Assembly (NCBI GenBank): GCA_051710585.1
Contig: JBPESP010000002.1
Coordinates: 1 to 64,000 of the forward strand
Reading direction: 5' to 3'
DNA from: JBPESP01 sp051710585
GTDB lineage: Bacteria; Pseudomonadota; Gammaproteobacteria; Enterobacterales; Enterobacteriaceae
DNA: 64,000 nucleotides
Positions 24,149 through 34,756 of the stretch are shown one piece after another. The position numbers were made by a program, and so were the translations under genes. The notes below the pieces were generated by a model, which saw only the letters and a program-made list of their open reading frames with translations, searched no databases and was not told where the DNA came from. The stretch's first letter is position 1. Every line of letters begins with the position of its first letter.

Positions 24149-26380
24149 ATGACTACAACATCCAAAATTATCTATACGCTCACTGATGAAGCTCCAGCGC
24201 TGGCAACTTATTCGCTATTGCCTATTATCCATGCCTTCACTCAATCCCTGGGGATAGCTGTTGAGACCCGTGATATCTCGCTAGCAGGGCGTATACTCGC
24301 CAATTTTCCGGAATATTTACAATCGGATCAGCGTCTGTCTGATCATCTGGCGGAACTAGCTAAACTAGTGGTTACGCCACAAGCTAATATCATTAAACTA
24401 CCGAATATCAGCGCATCGTTACCGCAGTTGAAGGCTGCCATTAAAGAGCTGCAGATGCAAGGATATGGAGTTCCAGATTATGCTGACAAACCGAAATCCA
24501 ACGTAGCAAAAGAGGCTAAGGCCCGCTATGACAAAATAAAAGGTAGTGCAGTAAATCCGGTTTTACGAGAAGGTAACTCCGAGCGCCGTGCGCCACCATC
24601 AGTGAAAAATTACGTTCGTAAGCATCCGCATCGCATGGGCATATGGACGTCATCATCCCTTTCTCACGTTGCTCATATGCAAGAGGGTGATTTTTATGGT
24701 AGCGAGAAATCTGTTCTGATTAAACGCGACGGTAATGTGCGTATAATCCTGATCGGCTACGATGGCACTAAGAAGTTACTGAAAGCCAAAACTGTTGTCA
24801 ATAACGGCGAAATTATTGACGCCGCAGTAATGAGTAAAAAGGCCCTAAGCAGCTTTATCGTAGAGCAAATTACCGATGCTAAACGGCAGGGCGTTCTGTT
24901 ATCACTGCATTTGAAAGCCAGTATGATGAAAGTCTCCGATCCAATTATATTTGGTATCATGGTGTCGGAATTTTATAAAGACGTACTGACTCGCTATAAT
25001 AATAAATTTAAAAAACTGGGCTTTAACGCTAATAACGGCATCAGCGATTTATACTTAAAAATTAAAGAATTGCCAGCAGAAGAACATGCAGAAATCATAC
25101 AGGCCATCGAGGCACTATATATCAAGCGACCACGGCTAGCCATGGTAAATTCTGATAAAGGTATCACAAATTTGCATGTACCAAGTGATGTGATCGTTGA
25201 TGCTTCAATGCCGGCGATGATTCGTGATGCTGGAAAAATGTGGGGACCTGACGGTCAACTACATGATACTAAAGCCATCATTCCTGATCGCTGCTATGCT
25301 GGTATTTATCAGGCAGTGATTGAGGATTGTAAACGGTATGGCGCCTTCGATCCAACCACCATTGGCAGTGTACTAAATGTCGGTTTAATGGCACAAAAGG
25401 CTGAAGAGTACGGTTCACATGATAAGACCTTCCAGATTCCGATTGACGGAATGGTGCAGGTTATTGACAAAGTGGGTAATGTACTGCTAACGCATCCAGT
25501 TGAAGCAGGAGATATATGGCGCATGTGTCAAGTTAAAGATGCGCCAATTCAAGATTGGGTGAGGCTGGCGGTCAATCGCGTCCGTCAGTCTAACACGCCA
25601 GCGGTATTTTGGCTCGATCCAGGCCGTGCACATGATACGCACATGATTAAGAAAGTACAGCGTTATCTGGAGGACTTCGATACACGCGGTCTCGATATAC
25701 GCATCCTGCCGCCAGTGGCGGCTATGCAGTTCTCTATTAATCGTATTCGCGCCGGCAAGGACACTATCTCGGTAACCGGCAACGTGTTGCGTGACTATTT
25801 AACAGACCTATTCCCGATTATTGAATTGGGGAGCAGCGCAAAAATGCTCTCAATCGTACCACTCATGGCTGGCGGAGGCCTTTTTGAAACCGGTGCTGGC
25901 GGCTCCGCACCAAAACATGTACAGCAGTTTTTGCAGGAAAACCATCTGCGCTGGGACTCGCTAGGAGAATTCCTGGCGCTGGCTGCTTCGTTGGAACATC
26001 TCAGTATTACGGATAGTAATAGCAAGGCGAAACTACTGGCAAAAACGCTGGATCAAGCCACTGGTAAATTCCTCGACGCCAACAAATCGCCGTCCCGAAA
26101 AACAGGTGAGTTAGATAACCGCGGTGCTCATTTCTATCTAGCGCTCTTCTGGGCGCAAGCACTAGCAGAGCAAAATATTGATCTAGCATTACAGCAGCAT
26201 TTTAGTACTCTTGCCCGTACCCTGGCAGACAATAGCAAGAAGATTATAGCGGAGCTAAATAAGGTACAGGGTCACGTAGTGGATATCGGCGGATATTATC
26301 ACCCAAAACCGGTGCTAGCCAGAAAAGCCATGTGTCCTAGTGCTACTCTTAACGCTGCGCTTCAGACGATTAAAACCTAA
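24149..26380 (+). CDS. Isocitrate dehydrogenase (NADP+), monomeric type
   Basis: It oxidises isocitrate to 2-oxoglutarate and CO2, reducing NADP+, in the cytoplasm (TCA cycle; NADPH and glutamate precursor supply). The 743-residue product has the length of the single-chain IDH family, not the roughly 416-residue dimeric Icd. Substrate-site residues are present: GSAVNPVLREGNSERRAP at about 132-149 (Ser133, Asn136, Arg140, Arg146), HLKASMMKVSDPIIFG at about 254-269 with the catalytic lysine, and DASMPAMIRDAGKMWGP with the metal-binding aspartates. Cofactor residues near GSAPKHVQQF, LRWDSLGEF and ELDNRGAHFYLALFWAQ are also present. A position I remember as His after FG (FGH) is Ile here. The start follows GAGAGGAG with rather long spacing. 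It stands alone: no intact neighbour for 2 kb on the right or 13 kb on the left. It is the longest and best preserved gene in the window. Confidence 0.95.
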   Translation: MTTTSKIIYTLTDEAPALATYSLLPIIHAFTQSLGIAVETRDISLAGRILANFPEYLQSDQRLSDHLAELAKLVVTPQANIIKLPNISASLPQLKAAIKELQMQGYGVPDYADKPKSNVAKEAKARYDKIKGSAVNPVLREGNSERRAPPSVKNYVRKHPHRMGIWTSSSLSHVAHMQEGDFYGSEKSVLIKRDGNVRIILIGYDGTKKLLKAKTVVNNGEIIDAAVMSKKALSSFIVEQITDAKRQGVLLSLHLKASMMKVSDPIIFGIMVSEFYKDVLTRYNNKFKKLGFNANNGISDLYLKIKELPAEEHAEIIQAIEALYIKRPRLAMVNSDKGITNLHVPSDVIVDASMPAMIRDAGKMWGPDGQLHDTKAIIPDRCYAGIYQAVIEDCKRYGAFDPTTIGSVLNVGLMAQKAEEYGSHDKTFQIPIDGMVQVIDKVGNVLLTHPVEAGDIWRMCQVKDAPIQDWVRLAVNRVRQSNTPAVFWLDPGRAHDTHMIKKVQRYLEDFDTRGLDIRILPPVAAMQFSINRIRAGKDTISVTGNVLRDYLTDLFPIIELGSSAKMLSIVPLMAGGGLFETGAGGSAPKHVQQFLQENHLRWDSLGEFLALAASLEHLSITDSNSKAKLLAKTLDQATGKFLDANKSPSRKTGELDNRGAHFYLALFWAQALAEQNIDLALQQHFSTLARTLADNSKKIIAELNKVQGHVVDIGGYYHPKPVLARKAMCPSATLNAALQTIKT

Positions 26381-26730
26381 GCAAGGCCACGGCGGGAAAT
26401 CCTGTTTGGTGGGTTCATCCTTAATCCATTAGTATTTTCTTGCCTAGAAAGATACTGTTTTCATAATCTCCAGGCAAAAGCTATCATAAACTGTTATAGA
26501 TTGCAGGTAATTACATAGAAATGGAAAGGTTCAAGTACCAAACCTTTCACTCGGCACGGACTTCTTTTTTACCAAAACAAACAGATCCGTAAGTCTTTTG
26601 CCAGCCAGTCAATGTTTATGTTCACCTTGCTGGTAATTATATTTCTTATCACCGCAGGCGCAGTGATAAGAAACGCTGATAATTCCAACATGGAGAAGCG
26701 CCGTATTTTCCGTCTAGTAGCCGCTGTTAT

Positions 26731-26756
26731 GCGTCAGCTCATTAATGAGCTGACGC
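26731..26756. repeat. 26-bp perfect palindrome
   Basis: The half-site GCGTCAGCTCATT is followed immediately by its exact complement. It lies 350 bp downstream of idh. It can fold as a hairpin with a 4-6 nt loop but lacks a T-run. Confidence 0.85.
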
Positions 26757-27046
26757 GATCATCGACGATAAAAAAGTTCATTGCTAATCACGCCAACATA
26801 GTCTAATTCATACAGAACACTATCAAGTATAATACCTACTTGACGTTGCAGGCCGCTCCACTGTCTATGTGGTAAAAATATGACATTAGCTCTTGCAGAA
26901 TGCCAGCTCATTAAAAAATTATGGGTTAATAGGTAAAATAGATGAGCCCTAGCGGTGAAACCTGCTACCAGATAACTTATCCGTTAAAAGTGATCCTCTG
27001 CTCTATAATACATAAAACGTAGACGAACTTAATGCCTATTTTTAGA

Positions 27047-27116
27047 AGCAAGCTGGCTCAGCATCTCATCGATCTACCATGAGTTCTGCTGGCTTAAATG
27101 TCTGAGCCAGCTTGCT
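27047..27116. repeat. 15-bp inverted repeat with 40-nt spacer
   Basis: AGCAAGCTGGCTCAG (27047-27061) and its exact complement (27102-27116) flank 40 nt. The long spacer sets it apart from the other hairpins; it could be a remnant of mobile-element ends or a structured RNA. Confidence 0.75.
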
Positions 27117-28190
27117 ATTATGCAGTTCTAAAATCTGATCGAAAATAGGGCAGACGGTGAAAATACTACCATTGCCGCTAGGCGGTGGTACAAACTAGGC
27201 GTTATTTTCTATAAAAAACAGGCTTTCTACACTGTTTAGCACACTACTTTGTATTGGCACTTAAATTCAGTAACCAGCGTCTTGGTCGTTAACATACTCG
27301 AAATATGCTTTGTGCAGCCTCTACCACCAATAATCACTGTATAAACATTGGCTTGCTCTACCTATTCTCATAGAAGTTGAATAATTTACTCAGTCTACAG
27401 TAGGCGCCGATACAATTTTCACATCATAAGGAAGGTGCAACCACGGTAAGAATTTCCGCAGTAAATTGCCAGGGTACTTTAATCACTTTTAGAACTCAAA
27501 ACAATGGCTATCTTGCTATCGCAAGAGTGGATTATATTCACCTTGTAGCCTGAGTAGGCTTAGCATAAATATATCATGGGTCTAAGAAAAAATAATTGCA
27601 TAGCTGTCAGCATCGATCAATTTACCCCCCCTAAAAATCGTGATGCACAGATTAATATTTAGTCTACGGTTTCATTCACTAATGATCCTACCAGCGGGTG
27701 CTGTAAATATTAATAATATATGGTTTATAAAAAAAATCTAAAGAAATACTGCAGTTACGATAGAAGTATCCTAGCACATATCATTCTAGGTTGTCAGCAA
27801 CAACGCGGATTTGAGCAACAAATTGGGGCGTTGGTCGAGGAAGGAATTAAATCGTTATCTGCAAGTAGATGCCTGGAAGTCTTGCTAGTAAGATGCAGTC
27901 TCACTCTGCTCATTGATGATTACAGTGCAATCCTTGACCGACAAGGTCGTTCGCTAGCAGTTATCTGCACTACCCCTGTGCCTTGTACGTTTTTTAATGC
28001 AATGATGACAATGGTGATCTTATTTTAGTTTACTGGCGCGGTGTGTAACTAGGTTTTTACTAAAAAGATTTAACCGTTCTCCCTGGGACTTTAAGATAGT
28101 TCCTATTGATATCTTATGAGAGAAATAGGGTAAAGTACACAAGCTGTAAAAATACATATATCGCTTCAAGGGGAGCATTGTACAGGTTCA

Positions 28191-28922
28191 TTAATAGCGG
28201 TTGGAGCTGTTGAAAGAAAAATCATGTAATGTAACACTGCTGTTAGAAACTTCAATAGCCGATCCCTGATGGTACCAAGCACCAAGTACCACACGCCACC
28301 GCTCTTCAGGCAGTTGATGTATAGCCGGTCGATGGGTATGACCATGGATCATCACCGTCGCGCCAGTAGCATCCATCACGGCCATAACCGTCTGCACATT
28401 TACGTCCATAATGTTAGCAGTTTTACCTACGTTGGCGCGCAGGCTATTGATACGCATTCTATGAGCAATATGCAGCCGCAACCGCAACGGTAGGGACAAA
28501 AATAGGCACTTTAGCCAACGCTGATGCACCCGACTACGAAAACGCTGATATTCATTATCGTCAGTACAAAGTGTGTCACCATGCAAAATCACTACCCGTA
28601 ATCCATCTAGTTCCATCACTTTCTGCGCGGGCAACAGCGTCATTCCGCAAGCATTGGCATGACGACTACCTAGGAGGAAATCACGATTTCCGTGTATAAA
28701 ATAGCAGGGAATACCGCACTGAGTCAGCGTCTGTAGCGCCATAGCAATTTCGTGATGTAGCGGATTTGGATCGTCATCACCTATCCACACCTCAAATAAA
28801 TCACCAAGGATATACAAAGCTTGTGCGGTACGTGCGCGGGCGCGCAAAAAATGTAGAAAACCAGCGGTGATCGTCGGTTCTTGTGCGCAAAGATGAATAT
28901 CTGAGACAAATAGAGTTGACAT
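28191..28922 (-). CDS. lpxH: UDP-2,3-diacylglucosamine hydrolase
   Basis: LpxH splits UDP-2,3-diacylglucosamine to lipid X and UMP, the fourth step of lipid A synthesis, at the inner face of the cytoplasmic membrane. The calcineurin-like metallophosphatase motifs are complete: SDIHL near residue 7, GDLFEVWIGDDDPNP at about 39-53, HGNRDF at about 76-81, HGDTLCTDD at about 113-121 and HGHTHRP near 193-199. Length is 243 residues against about 240 in Escherichia. I place the start at 28922 (MSTLFVSDIHL), matching the family start, not at the Met seven codons upstream. The ribosome site is weak (GGAG 13 nt before the ATG). Upstream ppiB on the same strand is dead. An intact lpxH implies that lipid A synthesis is still in use. 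Confidence 0.93.
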   Translation of the reverse strand: MSTLFVSDIHLCAQEPTITAGFLHFLRARARTAQALYILGDLFEVWIGDDDPNPLHHEIAMALQTLTQCGIPCYFIHGNRDFLLGSRHANACGMTLLPAQKVMELDGLRVVILHGDTLCTDDNEYQRFRSRVHQRWLKCLFLSLPLRLRLHIAHRMRINSLRANVGKTANIMDVNVQTVMAVMDATGATVMIHGHTHRPAIHQLPEERWRVVLGAWYHQGSAIEVSNSSVTLHDFSFNSSNRY

Positions 28923-28939
28923 GCAGGCGATATTACTCC

Positions 28940-29432
28940 ACATCAGTCACATAGATGATGATAACGTCTCCTTTCATGACGAAAGATACATTGCTGTAAC
29001 CAGCAGCGATGTCTTTAATTTTTTCAATCAAAATTAAGCCTTTCGTTTACTTTTTTTTAAAAAAAGTATTACTCCGTCCGTCAGGACCTTCGGAGTAAAA
29101 ATTGATAAAGTCATTATCTACCACATTAATAAAATTACGGCATGGAAATGAAGATTGTTAGTAGGGGTATCCCCGTTGCTAATGTGCAACGGTTATTTTT
29201 TAAAAGCATTGTTGGCTTTATTTTTTTTACTAGCGCTTAGTTAGCCCTCTTCTTTCATGCCGAAGATAAAGGTACCTTTATTGATCATAAAACCATTAAC
29301 TATATAGTTACGAAATAATATTCTCATAAGATACGTGATAACACTAATTGAGGACATTCATAAAGGTTAACTTCATTTTATCCGTAAAGATTTTTACAAT
29401 GAATATCGCCATGATTGGTATGTAAAGTGACT
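28940..29432 (-). pseudogene. ppiB: Remnant of peptidyl-prolyl isomerase B
   Basis: PpiB (cyclophilin B) speeds proline isomerisation during folding. The minus strand can be read almost from end to end with frameshifts: VTLHTNHGDI at about 29402-29432 (family start MVTFHTNHGDIVI), GMKEEG then KANNAF near 29190-29260, NFINVVDND at about 29105-29130, and IEKIKDIAAG and then DVIIIYVTDV at the 3' end near 28945. Total length is close to the normal gene, so it was killed mainly by point changes and small indels. The order lpxH-ppiB with divergent cysS is the Escherichia arrangement. The perfect hairpin at 29069-29098 lies inside this former gene. Confidence 0.85.
29069..29098. repeat. Perfect inverted repeat inside the ppiB remnant
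   Basis: TTACTCCG (29069-29076) pairs exactly with 29091-29098, and a smaller GTCC/GGAC pair is nested inside. As it lies within a former coding region it is not an inherited terminator. Confidence 0.7.
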
Positions 29433-29629
29433 ATAGTTTATGTCCTGAAAGTCTGATAAATTAGATTCACACAAAGTGAAATAGTTAAAGAACTCTTAAT
29501 AGAAAAAACATTGTCATAGAGTTAGTAACAACCCCCCATCTTACCTTCTCGTATTGCAATAGATACGGCTTCAGAGTTCAGATACTTCATGAACGCTTAT
29601 AGCGGATAATTATAATCCACAGACACATG

Positions 29630-30530
29630 GAATGATTTTATACTAAAGGTCAGAACTTGACCTGCTAAAGAGCAGAATACTAAAACTATATATACCGATA
29701 AAGTTGAGCATGTATATGTGCGAAATAACCGTGTATGACTTTTCTACATTGGCCATAGACCTACTTTTATCGCTTTTACAGTAGGATACTACCCGCGCTA
29801 TATAGTATATATATCAGCAATATCAATGATATAGAGGAAGAATTATTCCTAGCTCTCTCTAAAAATCGAGAGACTTTATAGTAGCTTACTGAAAGTACGA
29901 TTAGCAAGATGCATAGCAATTTTAACCGGTTAAATACCCCGCCTTCTATTAGAAGGCGTGCTCTATACTATAATAAACGCAATTATAGAACTGGTTAACT
30001 AGATTGTCAACAGAAGGTTTATGACTATGTGGTCTATAGTAGAATCAAAGTGAGTGATGTAAAACAAAATTCCATGGATTGCGTGCTTTTAAAAAATATC
30101 AAAACCCTACGAGCTACCTGAGCATCACCATAGAGTAACGTTCACCCGGCTAGTACATTGAGTATTTGATTATGGCTGGTCAGAAACTGGATATCATTTT
30201 GATATTCACGGAGGTTGTTCAAATCTGATTTTGCCTTACTATGAAAATAAAATTGCGCTTACTTGTACTCACGATAATTGCTTTCTGAAATCTCTAGATC
30301 TGTTCTGGCATAATTATAGTTGATCGCGAGAAGATGTTTAAATCACTGGCCATTTTACTTTACTAGACCTCATGATGGTATTTTCATGCCGAAACTACAC
30401 GCTATTTTTTAAATATCCGTCTATCATCATAGACCGTTAAATTAGCGTGAAGATAATCTCAAGCAGATGTAGGTAACTCTTGAGCATTTGTATATCCCCT
30501 GCGAGGCCGCATTCAGCTTATAGAATGCAA
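29630..30530 (+). pseudogene. cysS: Remnant of cysteinyl-tRNA synthetase
   Basis: CysRS charges tRNA-Cys and is normally essential. Pieces appear in order: CEITVYDF at about 29720 (for MYVCGITVYDLCHIGH; the zinc-binding Cys is readable), NINDIEEE at about 29820, GYHFDIHGGCSNLILPYYEN at about 30188-30248 (for [20 protein letters not shown]), VDREKMFKS at about 30320 (KMSKS motif damaged), AETTRYFL at about 30400 and REDNLKQM at about 30450. Frameshifts and stops separate these blocks; the longest remaining frame is far below the 461 residues required. The 3' third is not recognisable. It is divergent from ppiB as in Escherichia. Confidence 0.88.
29940..29958. repeat. Perfect hairpin inside the cysS remnant
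   Basis: CGCCTTCT (29940-29947), loop ATT, exact complement at 29951-29958. It lies within what was coding sequence, so it arose after the gene decayed or by chance. Confidence 0.7.
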
Positions 30531-32047
30531 CCTAGCTTTTTTGCTAATAGACAATGGATATATAAAGGTCATTAATTCAAACATTTATTTCTGTATAATC
30601 TAATCCGCATTCAATACTACAGATAATATTATCCTCTTTAGCTTAAGTTAAAGAAAGCAGCAGCATTCTAAGTCGTAAATCACTACTGCGCGCACCACCA
30701 TACTGGACGCGCGATATAATATTCAAATAATTAACTAGCTTTAAATTTATCCTCATAAAAATAAAAGTGCTAGACATTGTGATATTGATCCCAGTTATTT
30801 TATAAATTTTATGGTATTTTCGATGAATTATTAAGTGAAAACACACATTTCACTGAATCATTTCTTTTGGTGCTTTCTCGTTCTCTGATTTTTTAGAATC
30901 CTGATAATTGGTACACCAGTTCGCACCAATTACCTCAAAAGAGTCTAATTCTCTATACTTGAGTTATAATTTAATGCGTATTTTCCTGACCTCCTTCATT
31001 TCGTCCTATCTGTATGATGCCTGTTCTCGTATAAATGAGAACATAATTTGAATATAAAACTATTTTATATCGCAGTACTTTGGAAAACTGTATTGTTCAT
31101 CGTTACTCCAATCGTCTTTCTAGTGTTGCCACATTTCTTAGTCAATCCAGGCCACTTTCCATTGTAAATTTATCTGATGCCATTCTATATTGATAATATT
31201 CGATCGCTGTGGATTAGTATTGAAGTATGTAGTAGTTATAGGTACCGGCAAATTTCCGCTAATGGAATTGACTGTGAGTGCATAATTAATCATAGTCACG
31301 TCATGTGGACGCTAAAACAATAGCGGTAATTCTGCCGGCGGTTGAAGCATTGTTACCAGTAGTTTTGGTGTTAAAAAATGAGCTACCAATCAGCATATCA
31401 ACAAACCCGATGGAGTAATTCTTTCAAAGCCTAAAGACAGAATATTATACCGAGAAAAGTTAAAAATAATTTCAGAGAAATTTAGCATATACCACAGTCC
31501 TCTCTCCAAACTGGTAAACGGATCACCATCCTGAAACAGGCTATCTGTAAATGACTACAGCAGATACTATAGATTTTCTACTATATTTAGCGCTGGGTTT
31601 TCTTTTATCGCTATGGCTGCTGCTTCACAATATTCTTCAAAACTACAAATTCGTTACTGTATTTTTCCGTCTCAATACATCCATTCTCCCAATGAGAGTA
31701 TCTTTATTGACTATCTGCAAAACACTTACATCAATCGTCAATAACGGATAAAGTATGAAGGCTATCATGTTGGTAACCTTAGTGTCTTTTGCTGAAAAAA
31801 GCTTTTTTGAGCGTTGTACTAGTCATTGGCGTTTGTTTCAAAACAATAATTAATTTATAGGATAATTTTTATTTACTGCTGAATTTTATTAAATTGTTAG
31901 GGCCTAAAATGTCTTAATATTTACATAGCATTCTTCTTTTATCGTTAATAATATCAACACAGGTATCACCACCTGTTCTTTTTTAGGATTATTAAATCAA
32001 CCCCCTTTATACCTTTAGCTAGATGATTGTGTGCGCCAGGTATGTGG
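30531..32047. other. Eroded DNA, no gene identified
   Basis: The largest frames are about 65 codons (30643-30846 minus; 31551-31751 plus, with a hydrophobic N-terminal run). I searched for folD, ybcI and ybcJ, which follow cysS in Escherichia, without success. Confidence 0.55.
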
Positions 32048-32086
32048 CCGGCTTCCTCTATTAGGAGGAAGCCGGAATATTTTTTT
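32048..32086 (+). terminator. Rho-independent terminator
   Basis: CCGGCTTCCTC (32048-32058), a 6-nt loop, exact complement (32065-32075), then AATA and seven T. It has a strong GC stem and U-tail, the best terminator in the window, yet there is no intact gene upstream for 3 kb. Confidence 0.75.
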
Positions 32087-32639
32087 CTGGTGGACCATCT
32101 CCGGGGTCCGTGGATATGAACTATCCATAGCTAGATAATCTCCGGCATCCAAGTATGCTTGTCAACCTAATCAATACGAGTCTGTATTTCCAGCTATATC
32201 AGGCTTTACCCTTTAATCTGCAACTCAGCCATCAGGTGCTTACTGGTCAGCGCATAGCTTTCGGTGCCACTAGAGCATTAAAATAGCTGCACATTTCGAG
32301 GTTATCCATGACATTTTCTTCAATAGTGAAATGGTGCTGTGTGTATTTATACCAATACGGTCTTTTTATGCACCACTAGTACCATATTAGCGCTGTTGAT
32401 AAGCGACTGATAGGATATATTCATCCACCCCTGCGCATTTCAGATATCAACGTCCACAGTTAACTTCTAATCGTCACTTTATCGGATAAAAAAGTTAAAA
32501 TACTCATTGAGTACGGTTGTACTTATTTTACACGCCGACACGGAGTCATAATACTCAAACTGACCCGGGCCCCCATAACATCGACTTCTACTACCTTTAA
32601 GTTAGTATCAGGCAATCTTTCGCAATGACTGGTGCATTT

Positions 32640-32790
32640 TGCGCGTCAAAGTATCGCTGCATCACACTGCCTTAAGTGTCTCCAGTGACAGCAGATCGTT
32701 ATGGATAACTATCGGCAGACAGATCCAGTATATCGTAACCTTACTGTAGCAAGTAAATATATAAACGTTGGTAAGGCCAGGCAAAAACAT
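32640..32790 (-). pseudogene. Second copy of the possible baseplate-J fragment
   Basis: The plus-strand text from CCTTAAGTGTCT to GATAACTAT (about 32673-32722) matches the text at about 3555-3600 with roughly four in five positions the same by eye. Minus-strand reading gives IVIHNDLLSLETLKAV, then QRYFDAQNAPVIAKDCLILT in another frame, which resembles the RPV..DCV.V part of baseplate-J proteins. Frames are broken. Confidence 0.35.
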
Positions 32791-34719
32791 CACTCAACAC
32801 GATAGTAATCATATTAATTGCTGCCACCAGTGAGCGACGTATCATCTCTAAAAGACGTGCTAGAAATGGGCGGTGGATTTAGCCTCGCAGCCACTGATCA
32901 TACAAATAATGGTGACGTTACTACTAACACCGACGGAGATTTTAGCAGTGTCTATAGCGTATTATTCATTAGATTTCCATAGGTGTATCGCTTTATAGCG
33001 AACTACAGGTGAGTATAATATCCAGATTGCTGGTTATGTCTATTTTTTCCAGTGAGGTGGTCTAGTAGCATTGACACAGTAGCCCATGAGACGGAATTAC
33101 AGTAGGCTATTAACATTTTCGCTAGGATTAGCGATCAAGCGTACTTCAACGCCGCACAAGAAAGTATAAATACTTTCAGCGCTAGGTTGCGTGTGCGGGC
33201 ACGTATCACCATATAATCATGGTCAGCGGTTGTCCATAGAACCATCCCTACAAATTACTCAGAACTAGTGTTATACAGCCCCCAACAGAGTTGGCTGGTA
33301 ATAGCGTTTACGCACATTTCGTATTTATTTTGTCTAGAACAATTATTGGTATTTAGTAAAACTGGTTGTAGATATTGTACAAGAGCGTATCAGTAGTCTC
33401 AGTATAGGTAGAGTGTTTTGCTTTCTTTTATGGGAGATTTTCTGTTTAAATAACCTTTATAGCAAGTAAATATAGAAGTCTGCAAATTGCCATTGAAAGC
33501 ACAAGAGGTCAATATGAAGCTTCAGGAGACCCCTTTTTTACAAAACATTTGACGCTGACGTCAATCTTAATTACTAATAGTTATTAGGCAGCATTAGCTA
33601 ATGCCTATTCGGTATATCGCTGGGTTAATTGGTGGGCTGGTAAGGGAATCTTTAGCCTACACCAGCATCATACAGATGCGACTCCATCCGCAAGTCAGCT
33701 TAATACTGCATAAGCGGCGTTAGAAGATACTGTTGTAATCACTGGTCTGACTATCTTAATCAATGCGTCCATGGTGTCAGAGGGAAGGCAAGCGATAAAC
33801 TGAGAGGAATAGACACAAGTGTAGAGGGATAAGATTAACTGAGTGACGTATATTGCGAACCGCAACCTTATTTTAATCGTTAATCTGGCCTTAGGAGAAC
33901 CTAAGATGCCGTTAATTTCCACCTCGATACTTATACATAGGGTGTTGCTTCTATGATGGTCTATATCCCCCCCCAAAAAAAAAGCGTACTACCGTGTTAT
34001 CGCCACCGTTAATCACGTCATACCAACTGTATATAGCCTCACATCAAGGTAGTTCATGACGCTATCAATGCGGTCTACACCTCATTGGAAAGTAACTTAC
34101 ATTACATGCTCCACTGTGAACATCAGATTATTAATACGAGCAATACATTCATTACTAAACCAGATGGTCATTAGTGCGTCCGACAGTAAGCCCGGCGCAA
34201 ATTGGGGAGCTTATTTGATAGCAGTGGCATCTCTTCTCGACAGACACACTAATTCTATGGTTACTATATTAAGCGGCTCCACCCCCATATTCAATACTCG
34301 TTTCCAATAGCTGCTTTCACAATAGTAGCAGCAAGCTACAGTGATTCTCACTGGACAGGTTCTAGCGCCGATAGAAATACTTTGAGGCGGTTTTGGTAGT
34401 TTTTATCAGAAAAACCTAAGTAAGAAAAGCATATTTAGTGATTTCAGTTCGTAGTATTCCACCTCAGTAGCGCTGGCGCACCAAGGATATTTTTATATCC
34501 CACCACCACTATATTACGGGCCAGGATACCTGCGGGTGCAGAGATAATCAAAGGCGACACCAAGAACAACACTGGAAGCAGTACATCTAAACTTAACCGT
34601 CTAGCCAGTGAGTAAAATAGTATTAGCCATCAGTATCGTCTCCCCCCCCGTCATGTCGTAACACAGCTATCTGAGTGGAAAGTCCTGTGCCCATTTCAAA
34701 CTATCAAGCCTGTTTCTAG

Positions 34720-34756
34720 CTAAAAACTATACTCTTTAGTAGAGTATAGTTTTTAG
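34720..34756. repeat. Perfect inverted repeat, 16-bp arms, 5-nt loop
   Basis: CTAAAAACTATACTCT (34720-34735), loop TTAGT, exact complement (34741-34756). It is the longest stem in the window. It is AT-rich with no extra U-tail beyond the stem. Confidence 0.9.

Larger units (their letters stand above)
26381..28190. other. Eroded DNA between idh and lpxH
   Basis: A plus-strand frame at 26612-26806 starts with a hydrophobic run and one at 27720-28028 has 102 codons, but neither resembles a known protein. In Escherichia purE and purK lie beyond lpxH in this direction; I could not read them. Perfect inverted repeats are present at 26731-26756 and 27047-27116. Confidence 0.55.

Noticed and set aside
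24757..26189. Several 60-76-codon minus-strand frames inside idh
   Set aside because: They are shadows of the well-conserved plus-strand idh gene.
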